Source: Pyropia haitanensis
Taxonomy: Eukaryota; Rhodophyta; Bangiophyceae; Bangiales; Bangiaceae
Length of the DNA stretch: 64,000 nucleotides
NCBI GenBank assembly: GCA_008729055.1
Contig: SDUX01000002.1
Location: 5,855,874-5,919,873, forward strand
Direction: 5' to 3'
Shown piece by piece: positions 1-10,535 of the stretch (position 1 is the stretch's first letter; each line of letters opens with the position of its first letter). A model generated the notes under the pieces. That model was not told where the DNA came from. It was given only the letters and a program-made list of their open reading frames with translations, and made no database searches. A program made the translations under genes and the position numbers.

Positions 1-1522
1 TGGCTCGCGGCCACTGGCAGCACCGGCGGCCGGTCCATGTCGAGAATCTGGCACCGATCCCGAGCGGCGAAGCGGGGGCAGCGGCGGCCCGCGGCGGCAT
101 CCCAACAACCGCCACCATCCATAATGGGCGTGACAGGCCGCGCTGCGTTCCCATCCCCCACCCGCGGTGAACAAGTTACACGCGGGCCAGCTGCCGCCGC
201 GTGTTTCCGCGCTGGCTTGACAGGAGCGGGAGTGCCAAAACGCCTTTGTCCCATGGCTGCTGTCCAGCCCCCCCCCCCTCGGCGGGCCGCTCTCTCCTAC
301 AAACGCAGGCCGCGCCTGCGTGACTCAGGTTGAAATCAGAGCCCTAGGGCTTGGAGGCGGTTCCGACTGCTGCGCAAACCGCGCCCCAGACGACGGACGC
401 GAGAGGCGGTCGCCGCGGGCTCCCCCGCCGCCCATTCGCAGCAGGGGCGCCCACGGGGGCGTTGACGGGGGGGGGTGCGGCAGCGAGAGGGCAGCCGACA
501 GGGCTCCCCAGGGGGCCCCGCCGCCCGCCCCGCCGCCGCAATCTGGTCGCGCCGGCCGCCGCGCGGCGGGCGGCGGCTGCCGCAGCCGCCGCGGCGGGGG
601 CGCCCACTTCCTCGACCCACCCGCGCTGGTGGCACGGGGGGGGGTGCTTGCGCGGTCCGCTCCCCCCCCCCCCCCCGCCCGCCGCCGCCAGGCGGACGCG
701 GCGCTGGCGCGCACCCGCGGGGGGCCGCCGCGCCCCCCCCCCCCCCCCCCCCCCCCTCTGAAACCGCCCCACTGGTGGGGGGTGCCTCGGCACCACGCCC
801 CTCCCGGGGGGTTTTCGGGGGGGCGGGGGGGGGGTGGCGCGGCACGACCTCCACCGCGCGGTCGCGACAGCCGCCGGCGCGCGTCGGCGCCAGCCGGGGG
901 GGGGGGCGGCGGCCGAGTCGTGCGGGTGGGGTTTTGGGCTCGGCGGGGCGCGGCTCCGAGATTGGCCCTGGGGCACGGCTGCCGCGGGTACCAGACGGGG
1001 GGGCACCCCTGTGGGGGGGGCGGCAGGAGACGCCGCTGCCGCTCCCCCTTCAAACGCCCCCCCCCCCCCCCCCCCCCGCCTCCTCCGCTGCCCCCCCCCT
1101 CCTCGCACCTGTCCGGGCGCCCATCGTCGCGCCCCCCCCCCCCCCACCGGCACTGCCACGGCCGTCACCGGCTCGCCAGCGCAATCCGCCGCCGCTGGCG
1201 GTTGTTGCAAAAGGGAGGCCCGCCGCCGCCGCTGCCGCCGCCGCCGCCGCCGCGCCCCCCACCGCGCCCCTTGCCCCCCGCGTGCACGTGCGCGCCCCCG
1301 TCGACCGGCATCAGCGTGCGTGCGCCCCCTTCGCTTCACCTCCCCTTCCCTCCCCCCCTCCCTCACCAGCGCGCCGCTTGCCTGCTGTTGCAGCCGCACT
1401 GCTTTGCACCCCGGCCGTTGTTCCCCCCCCCCCCCCCCCCCCCCCTTCCCCCCCCCTCCCTGCCCCCGTTGCCATTGCCGGCTGACGCCGACCCGTGGCA
1501 CCTCCCCGCGTTGGCGACGAGG
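1..1522. other. GC-rich low-complexity intergenic DNA
   Basis: No gene can be supported here. The stretch is dominated by C and G homopolymers (for example a run of 24 C near 733-756 and other C runs near 1051-1077 and 1427-1445). Six-frame openness is a consequence of base composition rather than coding. Frames read as poly-Pro, poly-Arg or poly-Gly, depending on strand. Confidence 0.5.
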
Positions 1523-1802
1523 ATGACCCCATCGATGGGCGCCCCGGCGGTGCCGCCGTCGCCACCCGCCGCCACCCCCACCACCGCCGCCGTCGACGCT
1601 GCCGACGCGGCGCCGCTGTTGTCGCTCCCGCCCGCCGCCGCCCGCGGCGCGCGGCGGCGGCCGCGCCCGTCCCGCGGCGCCGCCGGCGAGATGGGCCGCA
1701 TCGACTCGTGGGCGACGCTCGCGTCGCTGTCGGCGGCCGCGGCTGAGGCGTCGGCCGACGCCGCCCTGCCGGCGGCGGTGTCCACGCCGCCGCGCACCCC
1801 CA

Positions 1803-1835
<33 letters not shown>

Positions 1836-2092
1836 GTGACGCGGCGGCGGTGGCGGCGGTGGCGGCGTCGCCGCCGTCGCACGTGCTCCCCGTCATTCAG
1901 CCCGCGGTGGTGGTGCCGCCGCCGTCGTCGACGGTGGCGTCGGCGGCGGCGGGCGGCGGGTGCGACGGCGACGCCGTCAGCCCGTCCCTGTCGTCGACCG
2001 CGCCGTGCCGGTGGACGCCCGAGAGCGCGGTGCGCGCCGCGCTGAGCCGCCTGTCTGACTGCCCACCATGGGGGGGGGTCGCGTTGACATGA
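1523..2092 (+). CDS. Hypothetical Ala/Pro/Ser-rich protein
   Basis: I do not recognise this protein. The proposed ATG at 1523 opens a 189-residue frame. It is Ala/Pro-rich but contains a non-repetitive core (GRIDSWATLASLSAAAAEA, then a poly-Pro run, then SHVLPVIQPAVVV) and ends with a Cys/Trp-bearing tail (CRWTPESAVRAALSRLSDC). The mix of D, E, S, T and hydrophobic residues is closer to real coding sequence than the flanking poly-Pro/Arg frames. The same frame is open far upstream, so the start is uncertain, and there may be other exons. No domain, transit peptide or membrane segment is clear. It could also be a chance open frame in GC-rich DNA. Confidence 0.3.
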
Positions 2093-2320
2093 GCGGCGGT
2101 GTCATTGCTCTCAGCCGCCGCGCGCCCCCACCCACCAGTTTTCTTTTTGGTTGTTTTTCCTGGAGGATGGGGGCCTATGGCGGCGGCGGCGGTGAGGTTG
2201 AGACGAACGGAGACGGTGGTGGCCACGGCGGTGAGACAACCTGGGGACGCGGTCAAGAGCCATGAGGAACACCCTTTTTTTGACGCCGACACAAGACTTT
2301 TTTTGGGCAACAACAAACCT

Positions 2321-2404
2321 TTGGGCGTGGACAAGACGTTATGCGACAACCTTTGTGGCGTTGGCAAGAAGGGGAGCGCCCGCCATTGGGCGTGGACAAG
2401 ACGT
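2321..2404. repeat. Duplicated 19-mer, 65 bp apart
   Basis: The 19-mer ttgggcgtggacaagacgt occurs at 2321-2339 and again at 2386-2404. The sequence between is only loosely similar (acaacct/caacctttg-type words), suggesting an old partial tandem duplication of about 65 bp. Confidence 0.6.
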
Positions 2405-3845
2405 GGAACAACACGGTGTGGCCGGGCGGCGGCCCTTTGGCTGGCCGCGCCGTGGCGAGCACACTGTGCCGCGCACAGTGGCGTGGTGGGCGACGGTCAG
2501 GGAACCATTTGATGAGAAGACGCATGGGAGCCAGGCTGCGGAGGAGTTGGTGGACTGGTGGCCCAGTGCGCACGGTCGGTGTGAGAGAGGCACGGACGGG
2601 GATGGAAGTGGGGCTGGGATTGGCAGCGGGACTGTGTACAGGGCTGCGAGGCGACGACGACCTCTTTTGGTAGGGACATGGTTACTATTCTTTTTTTTTT
2701 TTTTTTACGTCTGTGCAACGTGCAGGCGGCTAGGGGTGCCGAGGATGGTGCTGGCCTGTGGCGCTGCGCCGTGGGCGGGGCGGGTGCTCGAGGCGCGCCC
2801 ACCGTCTCTTGAGCGCGCACACCACGGTGCGCCCGGCCCGTAGCCCAAACGGTGTGGGGGGCCTGGTGAATGAAGCGCGTGGGACTCGCAAAGTGAGCGA
2901 CGGCGGTGCCACGGGGGCCGGCTGGGGCGTTGCCCCCCCCCCACCGGCTTGCGCGTCGGCTGTGAATGGCGGTGGTGGGGGTGCAGCGCCCGGCGGCCCC
3001 ATGGGGCAGCGGACGGCCCCAGGCGGGGCGGGCCGCGACCAGCCGCTGCCGTCTTCGCATGGACCACCGTGGGCGTGGGGAGGCTTGGAGCAAGCGCCAG
3101 TCGTCTGGTCGTCGGGCGCCGCGTCAAGGACGGCCGACGCTGCGCACGTACCGTCGGTCGGCCGGGGATCCCCGCTTCCAACCGCAGGGCGGCTCGGCTG
3201 CTGCCATGGTGCGGGCGGCGGGGCGGACCACCGCGGCGGCGGAACGCAAAGCGGCGCCAGCCCCAGACGGGCGAGATGGCAAGCGCCGCGGACGGACCGC
3301 CCGACCGCCCCGCGTGTCCGTCGCGTCCACCGCCGCCGGCGGCCGCGCATGGCGCGCGGTGGCGCGCCGCGTGACACCGCCGCGGTGGCGCCCCATCGTT
3401 GACACCTGCCGCGGTGAAGCGCCGCCGTAGGTAGCGCCGCAGTCGCACCGAGGCGGCGTCCGCCACGGCGACAGCCGCGTCCCCCGCTTTGAGAGCCGCC
3501 GTACAGCCGTTGGACGCACCGCTCGTCCACCCTCGTCAACAAAACACCGTCAATGCGCGTTGGGGTCCTCCCTCAAGCTGTGCTGTTTCTTTTGCCTGTA
3601 CTAGACTTAGTTGGCGTATTTTTAACAAGTGGTCTCACCCGATATTGAACGTAAAGGATGAAGCGCTGCGTTTTTTTTTATGCTACTCACAAAGAATTTC
3701 TTTGTCAAGTCAGATCGGGGGCGTGGTAGGCAAGATTTTGTACACAACCCGCTTGGGGCGTGTCGGACATAGATGGGGTGCCAGGCTGGCAAGACCTGGC
3801 GCGAGACTCTGCCCGTGAGTGGAGCGCCCGTTCCGCTCTGCCGCC

Positions 3846-4022
3846 GGATCGTCTCTAATGCCCCGAACCGCTACGCAAGCGATTTGCGTAGCGTTTGCGA
3901 TAAAGTGCGTGGGCCCGAACCCGGGCCCCACGGGGTCATTCTGGGGGGGTTGCGATGGACGTGTGTATGTGTGTAGCCTGCGTATCGTGCGTATGCCTTT
4001 GCGATGACCCAGGATCGTCTCA
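3846..4022. repeat. Dispersed repeat, copy A (with internal inverted repeat)
   Basis: Copy A begins and ends with ggatcgtctc (3846 and 4012). Near its left end is a perfect hairpin, cgctacgcaa / ttgcgtagcg. The reverse complement of its left end closely matches the right end of copy B at 5777-5845 (shared core ttgcgtagcggtt, then ggg-cat-gagacgat). Its right half (ctggggggg ttgcg, then gcgtatcg) matches the left half of copy B directly. This looks like a small non-coding transposable element or a rearranged pair of copies. Confidence 0.5.
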
Positions 4023-4425
4023 CGAGATGGAGGCACGCCACGGACCGTATCGCTCTACCACCCAATCACGTCCTCAGGTACGGTCGCTCACGGACCAACC
4101 ACAGTGCATGCAGGTGGCTGACAGAACCCCTCGAGGGCGTCACGGCGGGGTGTTCTGGTGGCCCATCGGCTGCCACGTCGCACTTCTCCCCGCCACGTGG
4201 GCTCTCATCTGGCGCCACGTGCACGTTTTATTTGTTGTTGTGTCTTGATACAAGTAGCGGAGGTGGCCGCCCCCGTGGGCCGCCCCCCCTCACCACCCCA
4301 CCGTAGCGGCACCCAGCCCGCTAACGGTGGTGAGGGAGAGAGACCTACTCGCCTCTCGCACTGCCCCACAGCTCCACCGCCAGCCTACAAATCCGTGGCG
4401 TCGCCACCATCCTCCCCGCACCCCA

Positions 4426-4524
4426 CCCCCCTCACCTACATCAACCCACCCCCCTCACCTACATCAACCCACCCCCCTCACCTACATCAACCTACCCCCC
4501 TCACCTACATCAACCTACCCCCCT
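4426..4524. repeat. 23-bp tandem repeat, 4 copies
   Basis: Four copies of a 23-bp unit containing cacctacatcaaccyaccc start at 4433, 4456, 4479 and 4502, with near-perfect identity. It lies in non-coding pyrimidine-rich DNA. Confidence 0.85.
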
Positions 4525-5776
4525 TCTCAACCCTCTCTCCCCACTCCTTGACGCCGCCTTCCATCTTGAACGCTGCTCTCTCTCTCCTGATCCCCTCACT
4601 TCTTGCCACTGGATGCGTCAGCCAACACCCTCCGTTCATGCCTCGTCTTCTTGACCGATCCACACACAACAGATCCACACGCATGCAAAGAAAGAACAAA
4701 CAAAGAAAGAACAAACCACGAAGCAAGACACGCGGCCAAAACACACAATTAGACACCACGATCCCACACACGCAGTACATGGTACAGGTACACGAACAGA
4801 TGCGCGCGTCCAAAACAATGACGAGCTCCCTCCAGCTGCTCAGACCCCGGCGAGTCACTACGAAGTCGCGCTAGCCCTACAAGTCTCTCATGACCTTAGC
4901 GCACGGTTGGACGAAGGTAAACGTGCGCACCTGCAGCCGTGTCGCCAAACAGGGAAGTGACTTGATCCATTGGAAGGGTGTCGAGTACCTCGTGGGGGAA
5001 GAGGCGAGGGGCGTGCGTGCAGGCGCGCTTCAACGTGGGGGACCGTGCCGACTTGGTGCGAGACGGCGAGTGACCGTTGGAAACCAGTCCACAGCACGGC
5101 CCGCGGCTGAAGCTCCGGGGCGCCCGGCGTCTCGATTCTCAGCCGTCGGGATCGGACCTTCTAGAAGACGAGTTTGGTGATCAACTCCGAAGCCGTGGAC
5201 GGCAAGTCTGTCCCGCGCTCTAATTCGTCACGTCTGCGACCTGCCTATTGGTTGATGAGCACATAGCCCCCCCCCTCCCCTTACTTGGGGTGCATCCAAG
5301 TGTTCCCAGAAGAGTGCAGACGCTGCAACGCTTCCCGTAATTTGCTGCCTGCGAGATTGTCACTCGGCGACCTCACGGCGCGTCACGCGCCACCGCGTGA
5401 TCGTCGAAGTGCGGGCAGCTCTGGGAGTCGCCCAGTCACATGCGCACCACGTGGCGACGAGTTGTTCGCGAGTGAACACGGGGAGGCACACGAGGCCCCC
5501 CGCACAGGCCCCTGACGGCTCGGAAGGTGCAGACAGACCAGAGCCAAGCTGTAAGGTTCTTGGGTCTCTCGGATCCGTGCGGGAGCTGTGCTCTTCCAGG
5601 GACAGTTGACTTCTGCGGGCGATGCAGCCAATCGGAGGCCGATTTGGCAGTTCTGGCGCGGAGCACTTGTGACTCTCCGTGCGGGGATCACCGGGCCCTG
5701 CCCGAACTCTCTGTCGCTGGAGGGGGGTGCAGAGGATTTTGCGATGACTTGAAGACCCCCCTCTTGTATATGGTTT

Positions 5777-5845
5777 CCTGGGGGGTTGCGTATGTGCGTA
5801 GCGTGCGTATCGGTTGCGTAGCGGTTTGGGCCATTTGAGACGATG
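5777..5845. repeat. Dispersed repeat, copy B
   Basis: This is a partner of the repeat at 3846-4022. The left half shares ctggggggttgcg and tgcgtatcg in direct orientation with copy A. The right end (ttgcgtagcggtttggg ... gagacgatg) matches the reverse complement of the left end of copy A. Two copies 1.9 kb apart in partly opposite orientation suggest a mobile or hairpin-forming family. Confidence 0.5.
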
Positions 5846-6047
5846 CCCCTCGGCGACTCGCCCCCGCGCGTGCGTGCGCCGCGCCACGCGGTCCAGCCTG
5901 CCGGTGGGTGCCGTCGCGCCACCGCCCCCCCCCCCCCCAGCCGCCATCGGCATCCCCCCCCCACACGCTTCCCGCCGGCGCCCTCACGCGGCGTCATCCC
6001 CCCTACGCGCCACAGCCCGCTTCGCGCGGGAGCGCGCGGCGAGCGCC

Positions 6048-7055
6048 ATGGCGGCCCCCCGCTATCCCCCCCCCCCACCGCAGCCTCCCCCCCCTCCCAC
6101 GCCGCTGCCACGCGGTCGGGGCCTCGCGGCGCAGCTGGCCGCCACCCGCTCTGTGGTGGCGGCGTGGGCGCCCCGCGCGGGGGGGGAGCGACGCCCCGAA
6201 TCGCAGCGGCGGTGGCCGTCGTCTAGGCGGTGGCGGTGGCGGTGGTGGGGGTGATGGCGGCGGCGACGCGCGCGGCGGCGGCGGCGCTGCCGCGGCGGCG
6301 GCGGCACTGGCGGCGGCGGCGGCGGCGACGGCGCGGACCGCCGCCATGGCGGCGGCCACGCCCGCGTACGCGCGCCTCGGCCGCTGCGCGCGCGCGCGCG
6401 GTCGTGGCTGGCCGACGCGTCGGACGCGGCCGCCCCCCGCCGCCGCGTGCGCCGCCGCCCCCGCCCGCTCGACGTGGCCGCGCTCGCTGCGGCCGCTGCG
6501 TGGGACCGCGTGCTGCGGTGCCCCGCCGCCGCCGCCGCCGCCGCCGCTGCCGCCACTCGCGCGGCGGCGGCGGGTGGGGGCGACCCCGTCGAGGGCGCCG
6601 CCTCGTGCTTGCCGCCCCCGACGAGGCCGACGGCACCGGCCTGGGTTCCCGTCCGCGTCGACAGTACGGGGATGGGCGTGGCCGTCGAGGCGCCGCCGCG
6701 GCGGCGGTCGTGGACGGCGGCGGTCGGCGGGGGGGTGCAGCGGCGCCCGCCACGGACGCCACGGGGGGGGACGCCCCGCCCACGGTGGAGGCGTCGCTGG
6801 CAGTGGCCGACGGCGGCGCGTATGACGAGGGCGACGAGGTGGTGAAGCTCTCCATGCGTGTGCGACGTGCAGCGGGACGTCCTGCGCGTTGCCACCGACG
6901 GGCGCCTGGCCATACAGCCCGCCGCGCGGGGGGTCCTACCCCGGCGGACGGGGGAGACGCTGTCGTGGATGAGCGCCACCGCCCCCCGCGGACCTTCCCT
7001 ACGCGCGGCTGCTGATGCTCGAGTAGTGCGCACCTACCGCCGTTGGGGGCGGTAG
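6048..7055 (+). other. Possible upstream exons of the 7063 gene (unresolved)
   Basis: Plausible coding segments lie on the plus strand in different frames. An ATG at 6048 starts MAAPRYPPPPP. A Trp/Leu-bearing segment (DVAALAAAAAWDRVLRC) follows near 6470-6510. Then come GGAYDEGDEVVKLSM near 6810-6855 and CDVQRDVLRVATDGRLAI near 6860-6920. The last resembles the segment DSMVLDFEGRLRIT in the minus-strand bZIP-like gene at 14879-16372. I could not find splice sites that join these segments cleanly, so exon limits are not given. The alternative is that only the 7063 frame is real. Confidence 0.22.
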
Positions 7056-7062
7056 CCACGCC

Positions 7063-7797
7063 ATGACCACCCTGGGCGTCGGGTCGGATGGCTCGCTGGC
7101 GCTCCTCGGCCGCGTCGACGCGGTGATGCAGCCGGCCAGCCCCCGCCCGCCGCTGGTCTTTCCCCCCGCTGACGGGGTGACGGCCATGGCGACGCTCGCC
7201 CGCTACATGTGCGGCGCGTATGGACTCGCGTACGCGCCATCGGCGCAGGCCGCAGCTGCTGCGCCCGCGGTCCCCGCGGGCACCGCCCACGGCGACGGCG
7301 CCGACAGCCTGCCGCCGCTGCTGCCGCTGGTCCTCCACTGCACCCCATCGTCGGCCGCTACGACGGCGCGGATGCGGTCGCGGGCGGTCGCGACGCTACT
7401 GCCGCCGCCGCCGCCGCCGCCGCCGCGGCTACTGGTCCACGCAGCCGCCGCCGCCGTCACCGCCGCCTCTGCCGGTGCGGCGGCGGCGGTGGCGGCGGCG
7501 GCCGCGACAGGCAGACGCCGACCCCGCCGGCGGCGGCGGCTGGACGTGCACGCGGCGCCGACAGAGGCGGCGCGCCGGCGGATCGTGCGGGACCGGGCGG
7601 CGGCGGCGCGGAGCAACGCGGCGCGGCGGCAGGCGCGGCTCGACGCGACCGGGCGGGCGGGTGCGGCGGCGGCCGCGGCGGCGGCGGCGTGGCGGGGGGG
7701 AGGGGGGGGGGGGGCACCCGCGGCGGACGCCGCCGCCGCCGCCGCTGCCGGTGCTCCTGCCGCGGCCGTAGCGTGGCTGCGGGCGGGCGGGGGGTGA
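7063..7797 (+). CDS. bZIP-like basic-region protein
   Basis: A 244-residue frame starts at ATG 7063 (MTTLGVGSDGSLALLG). The N-terminal 60 residues have ordinary composition, followed by a Pro run and Ala-rich linkers. Residues about 170-193 form a bZIP-type basic region, RIVRDRAAAARSNAARR followed by QARLD. The canonical bZIP Asn is Asp and the invariant Arg of the N-x7-R signature is Asn. No clear leucine zipper follows, only an Ala-rich segment. It probably acts in the nucleus as a DNA-binding transcription factor, by family inference. Upstream exons are likely, because an in-frame stop sits at 7024 and coding-like sequence precedes it. The same SN variant occurs in the bZIP-like gene at 14879-16372. 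Confidence 0.45.
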   Translation: MTTLGVGSDGSLALLGRVDAVMQPASPRPPLVFPPADGVTAMATLARYMCGAYGLAYAPSAQAAAAAPAVPAGTAHGDGADSLPPLLPLVLHCTPSSAATTARMRSRAVATLLPPPPPPPPRLLVHAAAAAVTAASAGAAAAVAAAAATGRRRPRRRRRLDVHAAPTEAARRRIVRDRAAAARSNAARRQARLDATGRAGAAAAAAAAAWRGGGGGGAPAADAAAAAAAGAPAAAVAWLRAGGG

Positions 7798-8600
7798 GGG
7801 GGGGGGGGGGCGACCGCGTCGGGGGTGCTGGCTGCAGCGGTCCGTGGAGCGCTCACGGTGGGGAATGGACTGCCGATGGACGCGTCTGGTGGGAGCGGGG
7901 GCACAGCAAAGGCGCGTTGCGCGCTGCCGGCTTTGGTGCCGCTGTACCCAGGCGCCGGGAGAGGGGGGCTGCCACGTGGTTCTGACCGCTGTGCGGTGCG
8001 TGAAGCACGGCAGTGGCTGTGCTCGCGGTTGTGGTGGCAGCTGTGGTAGGGGGTACCGACGCATCCGCGCTCACAATCTGGGCGCCCCCGTGCCAAGGGG
8101 ACCCGTGCTCCCCGGACAGTGGGGAGGGGCAACGCCCGCAGCTGCCGCCGCTCCTCGCCGAGCCAAGGAATCAGCTGGGCAGTGGCGGCGGCCACATGGA
8201 CGTGTCGCTCTCACCTAGGTGGACGGCGCACCTGCGTGACCCCACTGTTGGTGCCCACACGGCTCTCCTGGCGTAGATGACCCTTTTTGGTACTCGTGTC
8301 GCACCGAGACGTCGTTTGTCGTTTTGGCACGTGTCATCTGCGTCGTTGCAAGAAAGTTTGATCGGGACCGCTCATCGATGGTGTAAGCCGCCCAGTCGCG
8401 ATGGAGGTCCCGATGAGTTGTGGGAAAGCCGTCCACTCCACCGCGCGACGCGTCGCCCGCGGCACCCCCGCCCGCGTGGCCGTCCCGGGCAACCTCTACC
8501 CGAGCGGCGCCACTGTGCGCTGCGTGCCCCGCCCCTCCTCTCCGTTGCGCCCCCTTTGCGTCGCTGCAGCCGCCGCTGTTGCCCGCCGCGGTCGGCCGGC
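7798..8600. other. Intergenic, no gene seen
   Basis: GC-rich spacer between the bZIP-like gene and the small membrane-protein gene. Frames on both strands look like compositional shadows. The last 200 bases are the likely promoter/5' UTR of the 8601 gene, but I recognise no TATA box. Confidence 0.4.
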
Positions 8601-8678
8601 ATGTCGGCCTTTGGGCGTGCCCTGTCGCTCGCTGCTCGGCAGGCGCCCTCGGGCGCCGTGCGTGGCCACCGCGTCGCA

Positions 8679-8709
<31 letters not shown>

Positions 8710-9457
8710 GGCTGCCTTTTGAGAAGCCGGTACGTGGGGAAGGCTTTTGCTTGTGGGGGGCGGGGGGGCAGAGTGCGGGGCGGGGCGGAGGGGGGGGTGC
8801 ACGTGCGGATGGGGCGCCCGTTTTGTGTCGTGTGTCGAGTGTGAGGCGCGGCTGTCGAGCAGACTGGCTGACGACTCTTTCCCCGACGGGGACTGGCTGA
8901 TGGCATTGCCCGAGGGGGGTGTTGTGTCCCACGCTCTCCTGGTGGTCTTTCGTGCTTCTTGAGTTGCCTTTTGTTGCGGCGGCGTCGTATCCTCTGTGTT
9001 CCACTCTCTTCGTCGACGATGCTGGTTGTTGGTCGCCAGCTGTTTGACTCTCCGCTCCTGGATCAGGCACGGGAAGAGACAAAGACGGCGCACAGGTATG
9101 CGGGCGTCGGGCGTTTTGCTTGCCACCTCCCGCCCGCTGGGTTGTCGGGCTTGGGAGGTGCCAGCCGTGTTCGCATTGCCTTTCTGTGTGTGGATGTGTG
9201 GGGTGCCGCACTAGCCACTGGTCTGTGTACGGTTCTGATCCCCCCTTCCGCCGCGTGGCGCCGCTGCCGGCCACTTGAGACGCGTACCCGTGCTCTCCCG
9301 TTTCCATCTCCCTCTCCCCTTCCCTCCCCCCCCTCGCAGGATTGAGATGTATACCAACATCATCATTATTGGGCTGGTCGCCTCCATCACCGCCCGCGTC
9401 GGCTACTACGCCGTCAATGGCAAGCCGGGCGGCGCGGACCCGCTGCCCCGGTTGTGA
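8601..9457 (+). CDS. Small mitochondrial-type membrane protein (3 exons)
   Basis: Exons 8601-8729, 9040-9095 and 9340-9457 join in frame to give 100 residues. Introns are 310 and 244 nt: donors GTACGT and GTATGC, acceptors after cgccag and ctcgcag. The N-terminus (MSAFGRALSLAARQAP, then Arg/Ser-rich) is a typical amphipathic mitochondrial presequence. The middle is acidic (LLDQAREETKTAHRIE). One membrane segment follows (about residues 69-87, NIIIIGLVASITARVGYYAV) with a short polar tail ending PLPRL. Size and layout resemble small accessory subunits of respiratory complexes in the inner membrane. I cannot assign it to a named subunit. All three junctions preserve phase (0, then 2), which strongly supports the model. 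Confidence 0.7.
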
Positions 9458-10535
9458 GCAGCGGCACCCAAGAGGGGTCACTGCGGTGGGTGGCATGTGA
9501 GTGGCCAGCGGCCGTAGGGGGAGAGATACCCGGTCGGCCGCGGTCGGGCAGATGCCCGCGCCGCAGCACCGACGGCATTATTGGTGCGCGTGCGACGCGG
9601 AAGGGAGAGCAGGGAGGGGCAATGACGCTGGGGTTGGGATGCGCCAGGGTGGCTGGGCGAGCTGCGTGCGCTCGGCGTGGCGGCGCCCCTTGTCGGGCAG
9701 GGCGCGCGCCAGACGGCACGGTGTGGACGTGGAGGCGGGGCGTATGTATATACGTACCCCGGCACACACTCAGGGGTTTCATGCCATAGAAAGAAAGAAA
9801 ACGGGGGTCAAATCCTGCACGCGGCGAGTACCCACCGTGCATCCGGGACCAGCACGAGGGCGGTCCAACAAGTGGCGGCACGCGTCAGGCTCGGTACTCG
9901 CGGAACGTCGCGCACGGGCGCCTCCCCCCCACCATGGACAGAGCGAAAACAAAAGCACATGGAAGCCGCGCAAGGACGCAATCTCCCCATCATCAGGCGG
10001 GCCCAACAAGAACAAAACGCAGGACGGACAAACGCAACAGAAAAGAGCAGGCCGAGCGGCGGGGTTCGTAGCTCCATAATCGTACGGCCGAGCGGTCCTC
10101 CAGACCGCGCGAGAGAGGTAGTGAAGCGAGAGGGTCGCAGTAGAGCAGGGGGGGCCGTAGCGGAACGGAGGTGGCAGCAGTGACCCCCGTCCCCCGATTG
10201 GGCACACCTCGTGCGGGTGGTACAGGCCGCGGAGCGACCTCGGTGGATGAGAGGGGGGGGTAAGGTGGGAGAAGGAGAGGGGGAGCGCACGGCCAGCCGC
10301 CAAGAAACCAAAACGTGGGACTCAGCGCCAGTGCCGACGGCCCTACCGCCCCAAAAAAGCCACCGACGGCATGGGTACGCCACCCATTCCAGCACGCTCC
10401 CACGCCACCCCACCTCATTCCCAGAGATCCTCCCCTCCCGCCGCCCTTCCCTACGCACCGTGACACAGTGGTCCACCCACCACCCGCCGCATCCATTGTC
10501 AATAGCCAGGCGACCGCCATAGAGCCGCTGCACAA
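9458..10535. other. Intergenic between convergent genes
   Basis: Spacer between the end of the small membrane-protein gene and the end of the minus-strand SAP gene. It contains A-rich patches near 9786-9800 and 9945-10060 that may belong to 3' UTRs. No coding sequence is supported. Confidence 0.45.

Larger units (their letters stand above)
2093..6047. other. Long intergenic region with several small repeats
   Basis: No protein-coding gene is convincing. GC content falls in 3540-5840 compared with the flanks. The region holds a 19-bp duplicated sequence (2321/2386), an A/T-richer stretch around 3580-3700, a 23-bp minisatellite (4426-4524) and two copies of a dispersed repeat (3846-4022 and 5777-5845). 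Open frames in 2700-3500 exist on both strands with equal (low) quality and were not called. Confidence 0.5.

Noticed and set aside
2705..3542. Protein-coding gene on either strand
   Set aside because: Overlapping open frames in four to five phases all have similar random-like Arg/Gly/Pro composition.
4426..4524. CRISPR-like array
   Set aside because: Units are contiguous with period 23 and have no spacers, and the genome is eukaryotic.
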